From DAOQVB01 sp964400865 (GTDB lineage: Bacteria > Patescibacteriota > Microgenomatia > UBA1400 > PJMF01): a stretch of 16,060 bases of DNA. Under the pieces are notes generated by a model that saw nothing but the letters and a program-made list of their open reading frames with translations, had not been told where the DNA came from and searched no databases. Both the position numbers and the translations under genes were made by a program. The number at the start of each line of letters is the position of its first letter. Position 1 is the first letter of the stretch. The stretch spans positions 1-16,060 of the forward strand of contig CAYNWG010000020.1 of NCBI GenBank assembly GCA_964400865.1. The letters are read 5' to 3'. This document shows positions 1 through 6,528 of the stretch, piece by piece.

Positions 1-1025
1 ACGGCAAATCTAATAACAGCAAAGTGAGGGGACCAACTGGGGAAGAGCTCATCTTTGATAATCGCAAACATTACTTGCGTATGGCGGATGGGAAATTTAA
101 CCGTGCGATGGGTCTGCCACTGTTGATCTTGTCCGGAAAGACTGAGAAAAACTTGTCGGCCGGCCAGATTCATTGCTCGAGTTTTGAAGGTAACTTCTTC
201 AGTTAAGTTAAGTAAAATTTGTAGGATTTCTTTGGTTTGTGAAGTGGTGCGCCAGCCAGTGATTGACCGGCCGACGGTGTATTGGTGGGGCGGTGGACGG
301 CTAACGATTTCGAGTAAGTGGGGCTCTTGGCCGTAGGCGATTTTTTTGAGTTCCACCGCCCAATACGAACCAACTAATCTGGCTAGATCGTCATCTGAGT
401 AGAAGCGAATTTGGTAGGGATTAGTTACACCAAGACTTTTTAGTTTTTTCTCTAATCGGTAACCTATGCCACAAACATCTTTAAATTTGGCTTGGGCAAG
501 CATGAGATCAATATTGTTTTTGTTGGCTGTGAGAATTGAGTTGCTACCACTGATTTCCGAAGCGAGTTTGGCTAAAAATCGATTAGGACCAATACCAATG
601 TTGCAGGTGACCCAACTGCCCAGGGTCTGTTTGATGAGTTGTTTAATGTGAAGCGCCAACCGTTCTGGTTCTGGGTACAGGTAGCGACGACAATCGCTAA
701 TATCAATGAAGGCTTCGTCTAGTGAGTAGATCTGGACGGTTGGCGCCACTTGATTAAAAATTTGATACAGCTGTTTGGTGGCAGCTAAGTAGCGATCAAA
801 TTCGGCTGGCAAAACGGTAAGAGTGGGGCAGCGACTCTTGCCGTCAGCCACGTAACTACCAGTGCCAACACCAAACCGCTTGGCTTCTTTGGAGGTGGCA
901 ATGAGGACGGTGCGGCCGGTTTCCTTAACCACTCCCACCGGCCGCCCTCGCAACGCAGGATTTTCTTGTTGCAAAATCGTGGCGAAATAAGAATTCACAT
1001 CGACATGGAGGAAAGTTTTTGTCAT
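1..1025 (-). CDS. dinB: Y-family DNA polymerase (DinB/Pol IV-like), 3' end outside window
   Basis: The reverse strand is open from an ATG at 1025 to the window edge, about 341 codons with no stop, so the C-terminus is missing. Y-family landmarks are clear: an N-terminal palm start HVDVNSYFA with the metal-binding Asp at residue 9 and an aromatic pair at 13-14 (steric-gate region), SLDEAFIDIS at 101-110 carrying the catalytic Asp103-Glu104, and the GIGPNRFLAKLASE segment at about 144-157. A helix-hairpin-helix-like GIGYRLEKKLKSLGV stretch follows at 186-200, then the little-finger domain (GRSITGWRTT onward). The family performs translesion synthesis. The second Asp of the usual DxD is Asn11 here, as in some UmuC-type relatives, so the subfamily is uncertain. 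No good Shine-Dalgarno or promoter is seen; a palindromic element lies just upstream. The gene is divergent from the 1156 gene and contains several CCGGCC/GGCCGG motifs. Confidence 0.93.
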   Translation of the reverse strand, partial: MTKTFLHVDVNSYFATILQQENPALRGRPVGVVKETGRTVLIATSKEAKRFGVGTGSYVADGKSRCPTLTVLPAEFDRYLAATKQLYQIFNQVAPTVQIYSLDEAFIDISDCRRYLYPEPERLALHIKQLIKQTLGSWVTCNIGIGPNRFLAKLASEISGSNSILTANKNNIDLMLAQAKFKDVCGIGYRLEKKLKSLGVTNPYQIRFYSDDDLARLVGSYWAVELKKIAYGQEPHLLEIVSRPPPHQYTVGRSITGWRTTSQTKEILQILLNLTEEVTFKTRAMNLAGRQVFLSLSGQDQQWQTHRTVKFPIRHTQVMFAIIKDELFPSWSPHFAVIRFA

Positions 1026-1035
1026 ACTGAATAGT

Positions 1036-1078
1036 GTTATGCTGAGTGTGTTTGTTTCGACGGGCTCAACATGACATA
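1036..1078. repeat. imperfect inverted repeat between divergent genes
   Basis: A TTATGCTGAG arm and a CTCAACATGACA arm (which reads as TGTCATGTTGAG on the other strand) flank a centre containing TTTCGACGGG. The sequence resembles the short dispersed GTCATGCTGAGC..GTCGAA palindromes found in many environmental genomes; that likeness is from memory and not checked. It sits within the 130-bp gap separating the start codons of the polymerase gene and the 440-aa gene, so it could influence either. A possible degenerate relative lies near 2808-2838. Confidence 0.4.
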
Positions 1079-1155
1079 CAACTTAGTAATACACGAATCA
1101 GACCCGAAACTGCAAGAGTAGTTTTAACTTACAGCTAAATAAAAAAAGGAATGAA

Positions 1156-2478
1156 ATGCAAGAGGCAGCTCAACCTATAGTCGAGGAGCTAAATCATAGT
1201 GGCGGTAACGATTTGGGTGATGACGGTCAAGGTGACAGTGCAGAACAATCACTAGATAGGGTGGAACAGAAAAAACCCAATGTTAGAGAACTATTTTTAG
1301 AATTGCTCGAAGAAGTTAAGACGCAAACTCGAGAACGCTATCTTCAAAGCTTAGAAGCCAACCATACTTTGCCGAGTACAGATGAAAATCAGCCATTAAC
1401 TTTTGAAGATCTTTTTGAAAAAAATGGAACCATGGCGTCACAAATGAGACAGCGAGTTGATGCGATCTGTCAAGAATTGGTGGATGAGGTTGCGGAACGT
1501 ACCGATGCGGAACTAGCACAGAAATATATTACAGAGAGGCAGACTAAAGAAACGCATGATCCATCTTTTGAAGGTTGGTTAAAAAAGAATATGACGCGGG
1601 TGCTGTCAGAAATGCCCAAAGCGGAAGCAGAAGCGGCTGGTCAAATGAAAGTCGGTGTGTTGACTGAGCAAGCAAGCTCGCTTCTTTCACTCAAAGATCT
1701 CGAATTACTGCCTTGGGTTTTAGCGCTGGAGGATGAAGATATTGTTGATCAGGGGCAAAATGAAATTGGCGGAGCAATAAAAAAGAAATCAGATTTAGTT
1801 GATATTTTTGAGCGTGCTTTGGATCGAGGTAAACCCTCACTTCCTGCAGAAAAGCCACCCCAGGGGCGTCTGGGTAATCGATGGAGTAGGATGTTTGGAG
1901 GTCGGTCGGTAGCATCGGGGCCAGCAGAATCTGATGCCGCGAGTAGCAACATGGGGGAAGCGGAGATTAACATACATGACCTAGCGGTCCAACTAGCGGA
2001 TAATTTTATTAGTGAATTGATAAGAGCTGACGTAGCCAGCGCTTATTCTACTCAACTAGCAGGAGCTGTAGATACGCTTATTCGTGAAAATCGCCCAGAT
2101 ATTATTCAAGCTGAGCGAGCAAGGGCAGATGAGGCTGCAATGAGAGAATTTTTTGGTCCCGCAGAAAAATTTGGTTCACTTGAACTGATCGGAGCTCAGG
2201 ATTGTGATCCACTGCATGCTGAAATTACCAGTGGACTTGAATTTCCGTTAAAGGCTACGTATACGAATACTCATATTCCCTATTATTCTATTACGTTGCG
2301 AGGTGCTGAGTTTGTACGTATTTTAGTACCACCCTTTTTTCCTACATCCCAAGATAAGAGACTTACTTTAGTATTTACGAGTTCCGATGTCTCTGCTGAT
2401 AGCATTAGCTCCTTTGGAGCGCCCGTTCTAGCCAATATCTTGAAGAGCCATGTAACTGGTGCCGGTAGCGCTCAATAG
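1156..2478 (+). CDS. hypothetical acidic protein, 440 aa
   Basis: I do not recognise this protein. The ATG at 1156 follows AAAGGA with a 5-nt spacer, one of the few convincing Shine-Dalgarno sequences in the window; an ATG at 1151 is out of frame. Residues 1-40 are acidic and look disordered. Residues 42-225 are strongly charged and probably helical (for example RELFLELLEEVKTQTRERY at 44-62). A Pro/Gly/Ser-rich linker spans about 225-266. A second helical block (270-335) is followed by a probable beta-rich C-terminal domain (341-420) with the aromatic/hydrophobic segment HIPYYSITLRGAEFVRILVPP at 373-393. No signal peptide or membrane segment is evident, so it is probably cytoplasmic. It is divergent from the Y-polymerase and convergent with the 81-aa gene, with only 28 bp between stops. 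No function is proposed. Confidence 0.85.
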   Translation: MQEAAQPIVEELNHSGGNDLGDDGQGDSAEQSLDRVEQKKPNVRELFLELLEEVKTQTRERYLQSLEANHTLPSTDENQPLTFEDLFEKNGTMASQMRQRVDAICQELVDEVAERTDAELAQKYITERQTKETHDPSFEGWLKKNMTRVLSEMPKAEAEAAGQMKVGVLTEQASSLLSLKDLELLPWVLALEDEDIVDQGQNEIGGAIKKKSDLVDIFERALDRGKPSLPAEKPPQGRLGNRWSRMFGGRSVASGPAESDAASSNMGEAEINIHDLAVQLADNFISELIRADVASAYSTQLAGAVDTLIRENRPDIIQAERARADEAAMREFFGPAEKFGSLELIGAQDCDPLHAEITSGLEFPLKATYTNTHIPYYSITLRGAEFVRILVPPFFPTSQDKRLTLVFTSSDVSADSISSFGAPVLANILKSHVTGAGSAQ

Positions 2479-2506
2479 ACACATGATTAATTTCACCTTG
2501 TCAAGA

Positions 2507-2752
2507 TTATTCCACCCACATTTCTCTGAGGTACCACTGTTCACTTTCTCGGTTGAATTCTAATCGATACACTTCTTTGTCAACTACCACACTTACCAAA
2601 CGTTTGCGGACGCCACCATCTTTAGTATCAGATTGGAGAGTAATTTGATCAACTACCAGCACCCGCTTGCCCCAGCGGAATTTTTTTGGCACAAATTTGC
2701 CATGACTGTAACTGCCAATTACATCAATGGCTTCATCAACTGTTTGGTACAT
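2507..2752 (-). CDS. small DUF6504-like protein, 81 aa
   Basis: The ATG at 2752 opens an 81-residue protein with alternating hydrophobic strands. Its pattern is a KFVPKKFRWGKRVLVV segment (residues 19-34), a basic middle, then a terminal VYRLEFNRESEQWYLREMWV segment. The Phe-x-Trp..Arg-x-x-x-Val core and a C-terminal Trp-containing strand are what I recall of the uncharacterised DUF6504 family; this assignment is from memory and tentative. In Actinobacteria I recall such proteins near error-prone polymerase genes, and here a Y-family polymerase lies 1.5 kb away, though not in the same transcript. A sigma70-like promoter sits so close to the ATG that the mRNA is probably leaderless. No membrane segment is seen. 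Confidence 0.75.
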   Translation of the reverse strand: MYQTVDEAIDVIGSYSHGKFVPKKFRWGKRVLVVDQITLQSDTKDGGVRKRLVSVVVDKEVYRLEFNRESEQWYLREMWVE

Positions 2753-2760
2753 TAACCATA

Positions 2761-2790
2761 GTCATACCAAAACAATACCCGAAAAGTCAA
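2761..2790 (-). promoter_or_regulatory. promoter of the 81-aa gene (TTGACT-18-TATGAC)
   Basis: On the reverse strand TTGACT (2790-2785) is followed after 18 nt by TATGAC (2766-2761), only 8 nt before the ATG at 2752. This is the best -35/-10 pair in the window. Transcription starting 6-8 nt after the -10 would leave a leader of 0-2 nt. Confidence 0.6.
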
Positions 2791-2870
2791 GCTTTACCCA
2801 AGCCAGATCTTGTCGAAGTAAATATGCTGAACGAGGACATCTTTACAAAGGCAGTTAGCAAGATAAAAAA

Positions 2871-3638
2871 TTAATTAGTTGTGGAGTGGTCTTTTTGTCC
2901 AAAGCGATCTTCAATTGTTGTTCTCAAGTTTTTCAGACCTTTACCAAGACCACCTATTGAGTTTCCTTGTTGATCATTATCAGCTTGATTTAAACCAAGA
3001 AAATCTACGACTATCGGTAATTGAGGGTGTGATTCCAACGTTATTTCTTCTTGTCTTGGTGTGTATTGGTAATAATAACTTGCTTCATGAGTGAGTGTCT
3101 CGAGTAATTCTAGCCAGTTAATAAACTGATCTCTTGGAACCAGCTCTTTAAATTTTGGTATATGGTGTCTCATTAATTGCGGGATGGGATATCCAGCAGC
3201 AGCATTTAGTCGTTCAGAACCGAAATTTAAACTGGTAAGGCAGATAATTGTATATCCCGAATGAGTAGAAAACGCTTGGAGGAAATGGTGTAAAGCAAGC
3301 AGTGTGACTTGACCATTTCCCGCTTCGTTACCTGAAAGTCCACGAGAATATATTTCGGGAGAAATTAATAGGATTTTTTTTTCCCGATTAGTAACCCAAA
3401 TGCACAGATCAAAGAAACCAAATTGATTGATAAACTCAACCTTTTGTATTTTTACGTTTGCCGTAGTGTAGTTATCGCCAGTAATTTCTCTGCCTTTGAT
3501 TTCTCGTAGAGCATACAGCTGAAATTGTTCATTCAGTGGGAGCAACGGAGAACTCGATTCTATATCGTCGACTCTCCTTTTGAACTCCAACTGCATCGCT
3601 GTTAGTTCCCTTAGGGAGTGTTCAACCGACTTTGGCAT
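2871..3638 (-). CDS. hypothetical protein downstream of the M50 protease, about 255 aa
   Basis: I do not recognise this protein. The ATG at 3638 is preferred; an in-frame TTG at 3656 would add six residues and overlap the protease stop codon (3651-3649) by 8 nt. No Shine-Dalgarno precedes either start, and the spacing suggests expression by translational coupling. Numbering from the ATG, an N-terminal helix (1-30) leads into an alpha/beta body with strands such as FGFFDLCIWVTN and KKILLISPEIY, then GYTIICLTSLNFG, and a Tyr-rich helical segment (HEASYYYQYTPRQEE). The Asn/Gly-rich C-terminus (about residues 218-255) looks disordered and ends in a charged tail. No signal peptide or transmembrane helix is present, so it is probably cytosolic. 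Its linkage to a site-2 protease suggests a shared transcript; a substrate or adaptor role is speculation. Confidence 0.82.
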   Translation of the reverse strand: MPKSVEHSLRELTAMQLEFKRRVDDIESSSPLLPLNEQFQLYALREIKGREITGDNYTTANVKIQKVEFINQFGFFDLCIWVTNREKKILLISPEIYSRGLSGNEAGNGQVTLLALHHFLQAFSTHSGYTIICLTSLNFGSERLNAAAGYPIPQLMRHHIPKFKELVPRDQFINWLELLETLTHEASYYYQYTPRQEEITLESHPQLPIVVDFLGLNQADNDQQGNSIGGLGKGLKNLRTTIEDRFGQKDHSTTN

Positions 3639-3648
3639 CTGTATGTGA

Positions 3649-4278
3649 TTACCCAATTAATACATTAGTAATAAATCCGATAATTGGCGAAATTAGCGTA
3701 GAAATAGGTGAGCTACCACTCCAGGGAGCAAGCAAGAAAAGTAAAACAATCATGCCATAGCGACGCATGAATTGACTGTACTCAATGGCGGTGGTGCGGG
3801 GTAGGATAGCAACCAGGATTTTTTCCCCGTCCAAAGGAAATACGGGTATAAGGTTGAAAATAGCGAGCATGACATTAAGTGAAACAATAAGAGTAATAAT
3901 CGCACTTGCACCGATTACACTTAAGAAGCTTAAAAGACCGAGTTTGAAAGCGATTGCTACAATGGTGGCTAAGATGAGATTTGAAGCTGGGCCGGCCAGC
4001 GCGATTAACGCAGCGTCCTTGACAGGATTTTTGAGGTTATAGGGGTCAAACACAACTGGCCGGCCCCAACCAAAACCAATTAATAAAATTGCCAAAGTGC
4101 CAAGCGGATCGAGATGGGCGAGAGGGTTAAGCGTAATGCGACCCTGACTACGAGGGGTGGGATCACCCAGGTGATCGGCAGCCCAAGCATGGGCAAATTC
4201 ATGAATGGTAATTGAGGCCACCAGCACAACCGCCAATATGGCGAAGGCAATAGGACTAGAAAAAAGCAGGTTTAGCAT
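3649..4278 (-). CDS. site-2 (M50 family) membrane metalloprotease
   Basis: A 209-residue polytopic protein begins at the ATG at 4278. A GTG at 4329 would extend it by 17 residues, but a TATAAT box lies between the two starts, so the ATG is preferred. Zinc-site motifs are present: HEFAH at residues 26-30 within the first membrane helix, and NLIPVFPLDG at 142-151, whose Asp150 supplies the third ligand. A conserved AGPASN segment is at 95-100. About four to five hydrophobic helices are visible (8-25, 60-75, 97-113, 120-148, 175-205). The short length, without PDZ or CBS domains, matches the minimal S2P-like group seen in many bacteria. Such enzymes cleave membrane-spanning substrates, often anti-sigma factors or signal-peptide remnants; the substrate here is unknown. 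It is followed 10 nt later by the unknown gene of about 255 aa and is divergent from bL28. Confidence 0.92.
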   Translation of the reverse strand: MLNLLFSSPIAFAILAVVLVASITIHEFAHAWAADHLGDPTPRSQGRITLNPLAHLDPLGTLAILLIGFGWGRPVVFDPYNLKNPVKDAALIALAGPASNLILATIVAIAFKLGLLSFLSVIGASAIITLIVSLNVMLAIFNLIPVFPLDGEKILVAILPRTTAIEYSQFMRRYGMIVLLFLLAPWSGSSPISTLISPIIGFITNVLIG

Positions 4279-4288
4279 TGAAATACCG

Positions 4289-4294
4289 ATTATA
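4289..4294 (-). promoter_or_regulatory. -10 box of the M50 protease gene
   Basis: A perfect TATAAT on the reverse strand (4294-4289) is 10 nt from the ATG at 4278. No convincing -35 is visible. It lies inside the coding extension implied by the upstream GTG, which supports the ATG start and a near-leaderless transcript. Confidence 0.55.
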
Positions 4295-4318
4295 CAACAT
4301 GGCCGAAGGGTCTCATCT

Positions 4319-4347
4319 TTGTTGCACACGGTTTGCTGTGGTACAAT
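4319..4347 (+). promoter_or_regulatory. promoter of rpmB (TTGTTG-17-TACAAT)
   Basis: TTGTTG (4319-4324), a 17-nt spacer and TACAAT (4342-4347) precede the ATG at 4357 by 9 nt. The box overlaps a TTG at 4333 that would otherwise extend the gene by eight residues, so the ATG is the likely start. Together with the TATAAT at 4289-4294 it forms a compact divergent promoter pair. Confidence 0.55.
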
Positions 4348-4356
4348 ACCCTCCTT

Positions 4357-4581
4357 ATGCCAAAATTTGCTTTAAAATTTCCAAAAACCTCCCACACTGG
4401 GAATAAGGTTTCTCACGCCAAGAATCGCTCCAAGCGCAGGTTTGGCTATAATTTACACACAGTTACTGTAATAAGTGATGGTGTACGCTCAAGAATGCGC
4501 GTACCCACCAAGTTGCTCAGAATGCTTAAGAAGTCAGGTGTAACTACCCATTTTAAGCCAGAAGCGGTAGCAAATTCCTAA
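4357..4581 (+). CDS. rpmB: 50S ribosomal protein bL28
   Basis: This 74-residue basic protein matches bL28. The diagnostic SHTGNKVSHAKNRSKRRF stretch (about residues 11-28) is followed by YNLHTVTVISDGVRSRMRVPTKLLRMLKKSG, corresponding to the usual N-L-x(n)-R-V-(S/T)-x-K-x-L-R core. bL28 is a component of the 50S subunit. The N-terminus reads MPKFALKFPKTSHTG, so the first conserved CxxTG-type zinc-knuckle cysteine seen in some bL28 proteins is replaced (K-T-S-H-T-G) and no cysteines remain: a zinc-free form. Length is within the family range (60-80 aa). The gene stands alone under its own promoter, divergent from the M50 protease; no terminator is obvious, although a T-rich run follows the stop. 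Confidence 0.95.
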   Translation: MPKFALKFPKTSHTGNKVSHAKNRSKRRFGYNLHTVTVISDGVRSRMRVPTKLLRMLKKSGVTTHFKPEAVANS

Positions 4582-4847
4582 TTTTTCTTTTTTTTCTCTA
4601 GATTATTGAAAGAATTAATCACGATACTTGATTTTATTTATTTGGTTAGACTAAAACATAACCGCATCTGGCGCCATGCTTTAGTGTAAACCACATATTG
4701 TATATGTGAGGTGTGATCTCCAGACTATAATCGATTTACCATGTTTTTTTAACGAAAGCGCGCCTATTTTTGAACAGTGTTCATTTAGACCATAGAATTT
4801 AAAGTAAGTTATCAAACGTAAAGCAAGAATACAAGAGTAAAGTTACT
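4582..4847. other. gene-free stretch rich in inverted repeats
   Basis: No protein gene, tRNA or known RNA is recognised in these 266 bp between the convergent bL28 and fmt genes. It holds a T-rich run right after the bL28 stop; a bulged hairpin with arms ACTAAA/TTTAGT and GCAT/ATGC (4650-4685) whose tip contains TGGCGCCA; a perfect hairpin with CACATAT and ATATGTG arms (4692-4708); a TATAAT (4726-4731) followed 9 nt later by a two-codon open frame ATG-TTT-TTT-TAA (4741-4752); a 13-nt palindrome TGAACA-G-TGTTCA (4771-4783); and the terminator-like hairpin at the fmt stop. It may encode a small RNA, but nothing seen proves transcription. Confidence 0.5.
4692..4708. repeat. perfect hairpin, 7-bp arms, 3-nt loop
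   Basis: CACATAT and ATATGTG flank a TGT loop in the gene-free stretch. A TATAAT lies 18 nt downstream, so an operator role is possible. It is not followed by a T-run, so it is not an intrinsic terminator on the + strand. Confidence 0.55.
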
Positions 4848-4849
4848 CT
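4834..4849 (-). terminator. weak terminator-like hairpin at the end of fmt
   Basis: AGAGTAA and TTACTCT arms (7 bp, 2-nt centre) overlap the fmt stop codon. On the reverse strand the hairpin is followed by T-rich sequence (TGTATTCTTGCTTT). The stem is AT-rich and the T-tract interrupted, so this is at best a weak intrinsic terminator of the def-fmt transcript. Confidence 0.35.
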
Positions 4850-5873
4850 ATGGTTGAGCAGGGATTTGGTTCAGAATGGAACTTTTAATTTGGTTCCAGA
4901 GGGCTGGTTGTTGTCCTTCAAGTTGTACCTGTGTTAGTACTAGTTTGTCTGTGGATGCTGGGTCAACCGAGAGAATCTTTAACCGACGCTCTCCTTTGGC
5001 GGTGGGTACTAGAGTCCAAAGCTGGGGCCAGGGCGAGAGTGCGCGCGTAGCGCGCACAATAAACTCAGTTAGGTTGGTAACACTTGGATTGGGAATGGTG
5101 AGATATTGCCAGACGGTACTTAAGAAAGGTGGTAACTGGGATTCTAGAGCCTCTAGCTTATCTGGTTCACTAGTAGCCGTCATCAGTTCTTGCACTAGCT
5201 CCCAAGGTAAAAAACTGTCAACTTTTGATAGTTCCCGAGCAATCGGTGTTGGGGACAAATCTAATTGAGGTGAGGGGATCAGCTTGCCCAGAATATACTG
5301 CTCTATCAAATTGCCAATCAAAGGCCTGATCGCAGCAAATGCAGTCTGGTAGTATTCAACTTGAGTCCAACTTGGATCAACAGTAAATGATTCTTGATGA
5401 ATAATTGGTCCATGATCTAATTGATTATCCATTTGTATTAGGGTTATTGCCGAAGTTTGGGCGCCGCTTAACAATACCGTCTGACCCGGACTGCTACCTC
5501 GCCACTCCGGCAACTTTGAAGGATGTAAGTTGAGCGGCGCTACTTTTGGCAGGTCCAATAACCATTGGGGAACGAAGTAGCCAAAATCTACCACTAGCAA
5601 AATATCAATTTCGGTGTGTAAGATTTCGATGTCTAGCTTAACCTTTTGATCTATTTTGTTTGCTATACGCACACTTGGAACACCAATCTCGATGCTCCAG
5701 AGGTGGAGTGGGTTATTCACTTCAACATGTCGTCTGCCAATAGTTTTAGTCTCAGGGGAAAGTGTCCAACAAACGGTATATCGATCATCAGACTTGAGTT
5801 GGTTAGCTAACGCAACAGTGAATTGGGTTGACCCAGCTAGTCCAATTCGATATTTGTTTTTTTGATCTGACAT
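4848..5873 (-). CDS. fmt: methionyl-tRNA formyltransferase
   Basis: This enzyme transfers a formyl group from 10-formyl-tetrahydrofolate to Met-tRNAfMet. The N-terminal Rossmann-type domain contains LNLHPSKLPEWRGSSPGQ (residues 114-131) and QMDNQLDHGPI (147-157). Asn115, His117 and Asp153 match the catalytic Asn-His-Asp set of the family, with the same 36-residue His-to-Asp spacing as E. coli. The C-terminal tRNA-binding domain is announced by RALSPWPQLW (277-286), equivalent to the usual RAFNPWPGAW. Between the KVDS linker (217-220) and RALSPWP there are about 60 residues, roughly twice the usual distance, so an insertion of some 30-40 residues lies at the domain junction. Total length is 341 aa against about 315. 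The ATG at 5873 is 7 nt after the def stop with no Shine-Dalgarno, indicating a def-fmt operon. A palindrome (5039-5057) lies in the codons for VRATRA. Confidence 0.93.
   Translation of the reverse strand: MSDQKNKYRIGLAGSTQFTVALANQLKSDDRYTVCWTLSPETKTIGRRHVEVNNPLHLWSIEIGVPSVRIANKIDQKVKLDIEILHTEIDILLVVDFGYFVPQWLLDLPKVAPLNLHPSKLPEWRGSSPGQTVLLSGAQTSAITLIQMDNQLDHGPIIHQESFTVDPSWTQVEYYQTAFAAIRPLIGNLIEQYILGKLIPSPQLDLSPTPIARELSKVDSFLPWELVQELMTATSEPDKLEALESQLPPFLSTVWQYLTIPNPSVTNLTEFIVRATRALSPWPQLWTLVPTAKGERRLKILSVDPASTDKLVLTQVQLEGQQPALWNQIKSSILNQIPAQP
5039..5057. repeat. perfect inverted repeat inside fmt, 8-bp arms
   Basis: GTGCGCGC and GCGCGCAC arms flank a GTA centre, in the codons just before the RALSPWP motif of the C-terminal domain. 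It is one of a set of short-loop perfect palindromes found within genes in this window. Confidence 0.6.
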
Positions 5874-5880
5874 TGAGTAT

Positions 5881-6453
5881 TTAAAAGAGGGTTAATAACT
5901 TTGGATCAACTTCTTCCCATCTGTCTGGATTAACTTCTTTAAAAATTGGTAAACCAGTTGTGGCGCTGTAATCAGTAAAGAGTATGCCAAATAGATGATC
6001 GAGTTCATGTTGGACTACACGAGCGGCTAAGTTTTCAAATACTTCGGTTTGAGTCACAAGTTCATTTTCAATAACTTGGTCGAAGGTTACTTTAATCCAT
6101 AAAGATCTTGGAACGGCTCCGTAGAGTTTGGGCATGGAAAGACATCCTTCCTCAAATGGCTTTTTATCGTTAATTGTTAGGCCAAGAGTAGTTTGCTCAG
6201 ATCGATCGATAATGGTTGGATTAATAAAAAGTCGTAATTGCGGTGTCTTACTCAAGTCGGTCGCTACAAGTGTACTAAAAACGGCAATTTTCTTGTTTAC
6301 CTGATTGGCTGCCAGCCCCACCCCGCGAGGATTTTTGGTATTTGTTAAGGTTTGGCCTAAATTTTTCAAAAATGTTAGTAATTTTTTATCCACGCGAGTG
6401 ACCGGTAGTGCTTTTTGGCGCAGTGTGGGGTGGGGGATAGTAATTATTTGCAT
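5881..6453 (-). CDS. def: peptide deformylase
   Basis: This metallo-hydrolase removes the N-formyl group from nascent proteins. All three family motifs are intact: motif 1 GVGLAANQ (residues 44-51), motif 2 EEGCLS (101-106, Cys104 as metal ligand) and motif 3 QHELDHLFG (148-156, His149, Glu150, His153). The 190-aa length is normal. It resembles type I enzymes at the motifs, with a slightly long insertion before motif 2 (residues 60-100). The ATG at 6453 follows a TATACT by 14 nt and lacks a Shine-Dalgarno. It is the first gene of the def-fmt pair, whose products act at opposite ends of the formyl-methionine cycle, so co-expression makes sense. The upstream ligase-like gene ends 75 bp away on the same strand. 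Confidence 0.96.
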   Translation of the reverse strand: MQIITIPHPTLRQKALPVTRVDKKLLTFLKNLGQTLTNTKNPRGVGLAANQVNKKIAVFSTLVATDLSKTPQLRLFINPTIIDRSEQTTLGLTINDKKPFEEGCLSMPKLYGAVPRSLWIKVTFDQVIENELVTQTEVFENLAARVVQHELDHLFGILFTDYSATTGLPIFKEVNPDRWEEVDPKLLTLF

Positions 6454-6467
6454 ATTCAGGCAGGGAT

Positions 6468-6473
6468 AGTATA
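6468..6473 (-). promoter_or_regulatory. -10 box of def-fmt
   Basis: TATACT on the reverse strand (6473-6468) lies 14 nt upstream of the def ATG; no clear -35 is visible. Transcription would begin about 7 nt before the start codon. A 10-bp palindrome CTAGGCCTAG (6495-6504) lies just upstream and could be an operator or part of a weak terminator of the preceding gene. Confidence 0.45.
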
Positions 6474-6528
6474 CCTCATACTTGAGAAAATAGGCTAGGC
6501 CTAGAGTATTTTTAGTGGAACCTATAAC

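Noticed and set aside
2686..3094. Forward frames of 62 and 71 aa around 2686-3094
   Set aside because: They overlap the real reverse-strand genes and have no ribosome-binding site or promoter.
4279..4329. GTG start extending the M50 protease by 17 residues
   Set aside because: A perfect TATAAT (4294-4289) lies inside this extension, the added residues (with a CC pair) do not resemble the family, and the ATG at 4278 directly precedes the first membrane helix.
4333..4356. TTG start extending bL28 by eight residues
   Set aside because: The -10 box TACAAT lies within it, and bL28 proteins normally begin a few residues before the basic GNKVSHAKN core, as with the ATG at 4357.
4741..4752. Leaderless mini-gene encoding Met-Phe-Phe
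   Set aside because: Two sense codons after the ATG cannot be distinguished from chance; kept only as part of the description of the gene-free stretch.
4771..4783. SOS box (LexA site) of the GAAC-N4-GTTC type
   Set aside because: The spacing is three bases rather than four, and no gene starts next to it.
4582..4847. tRNA or other known structured RNA
   Set aside because: No T-loop (GGTTCGAAT-like) or acceptor pairing was found; the hairpins do not form a cloverleaf.
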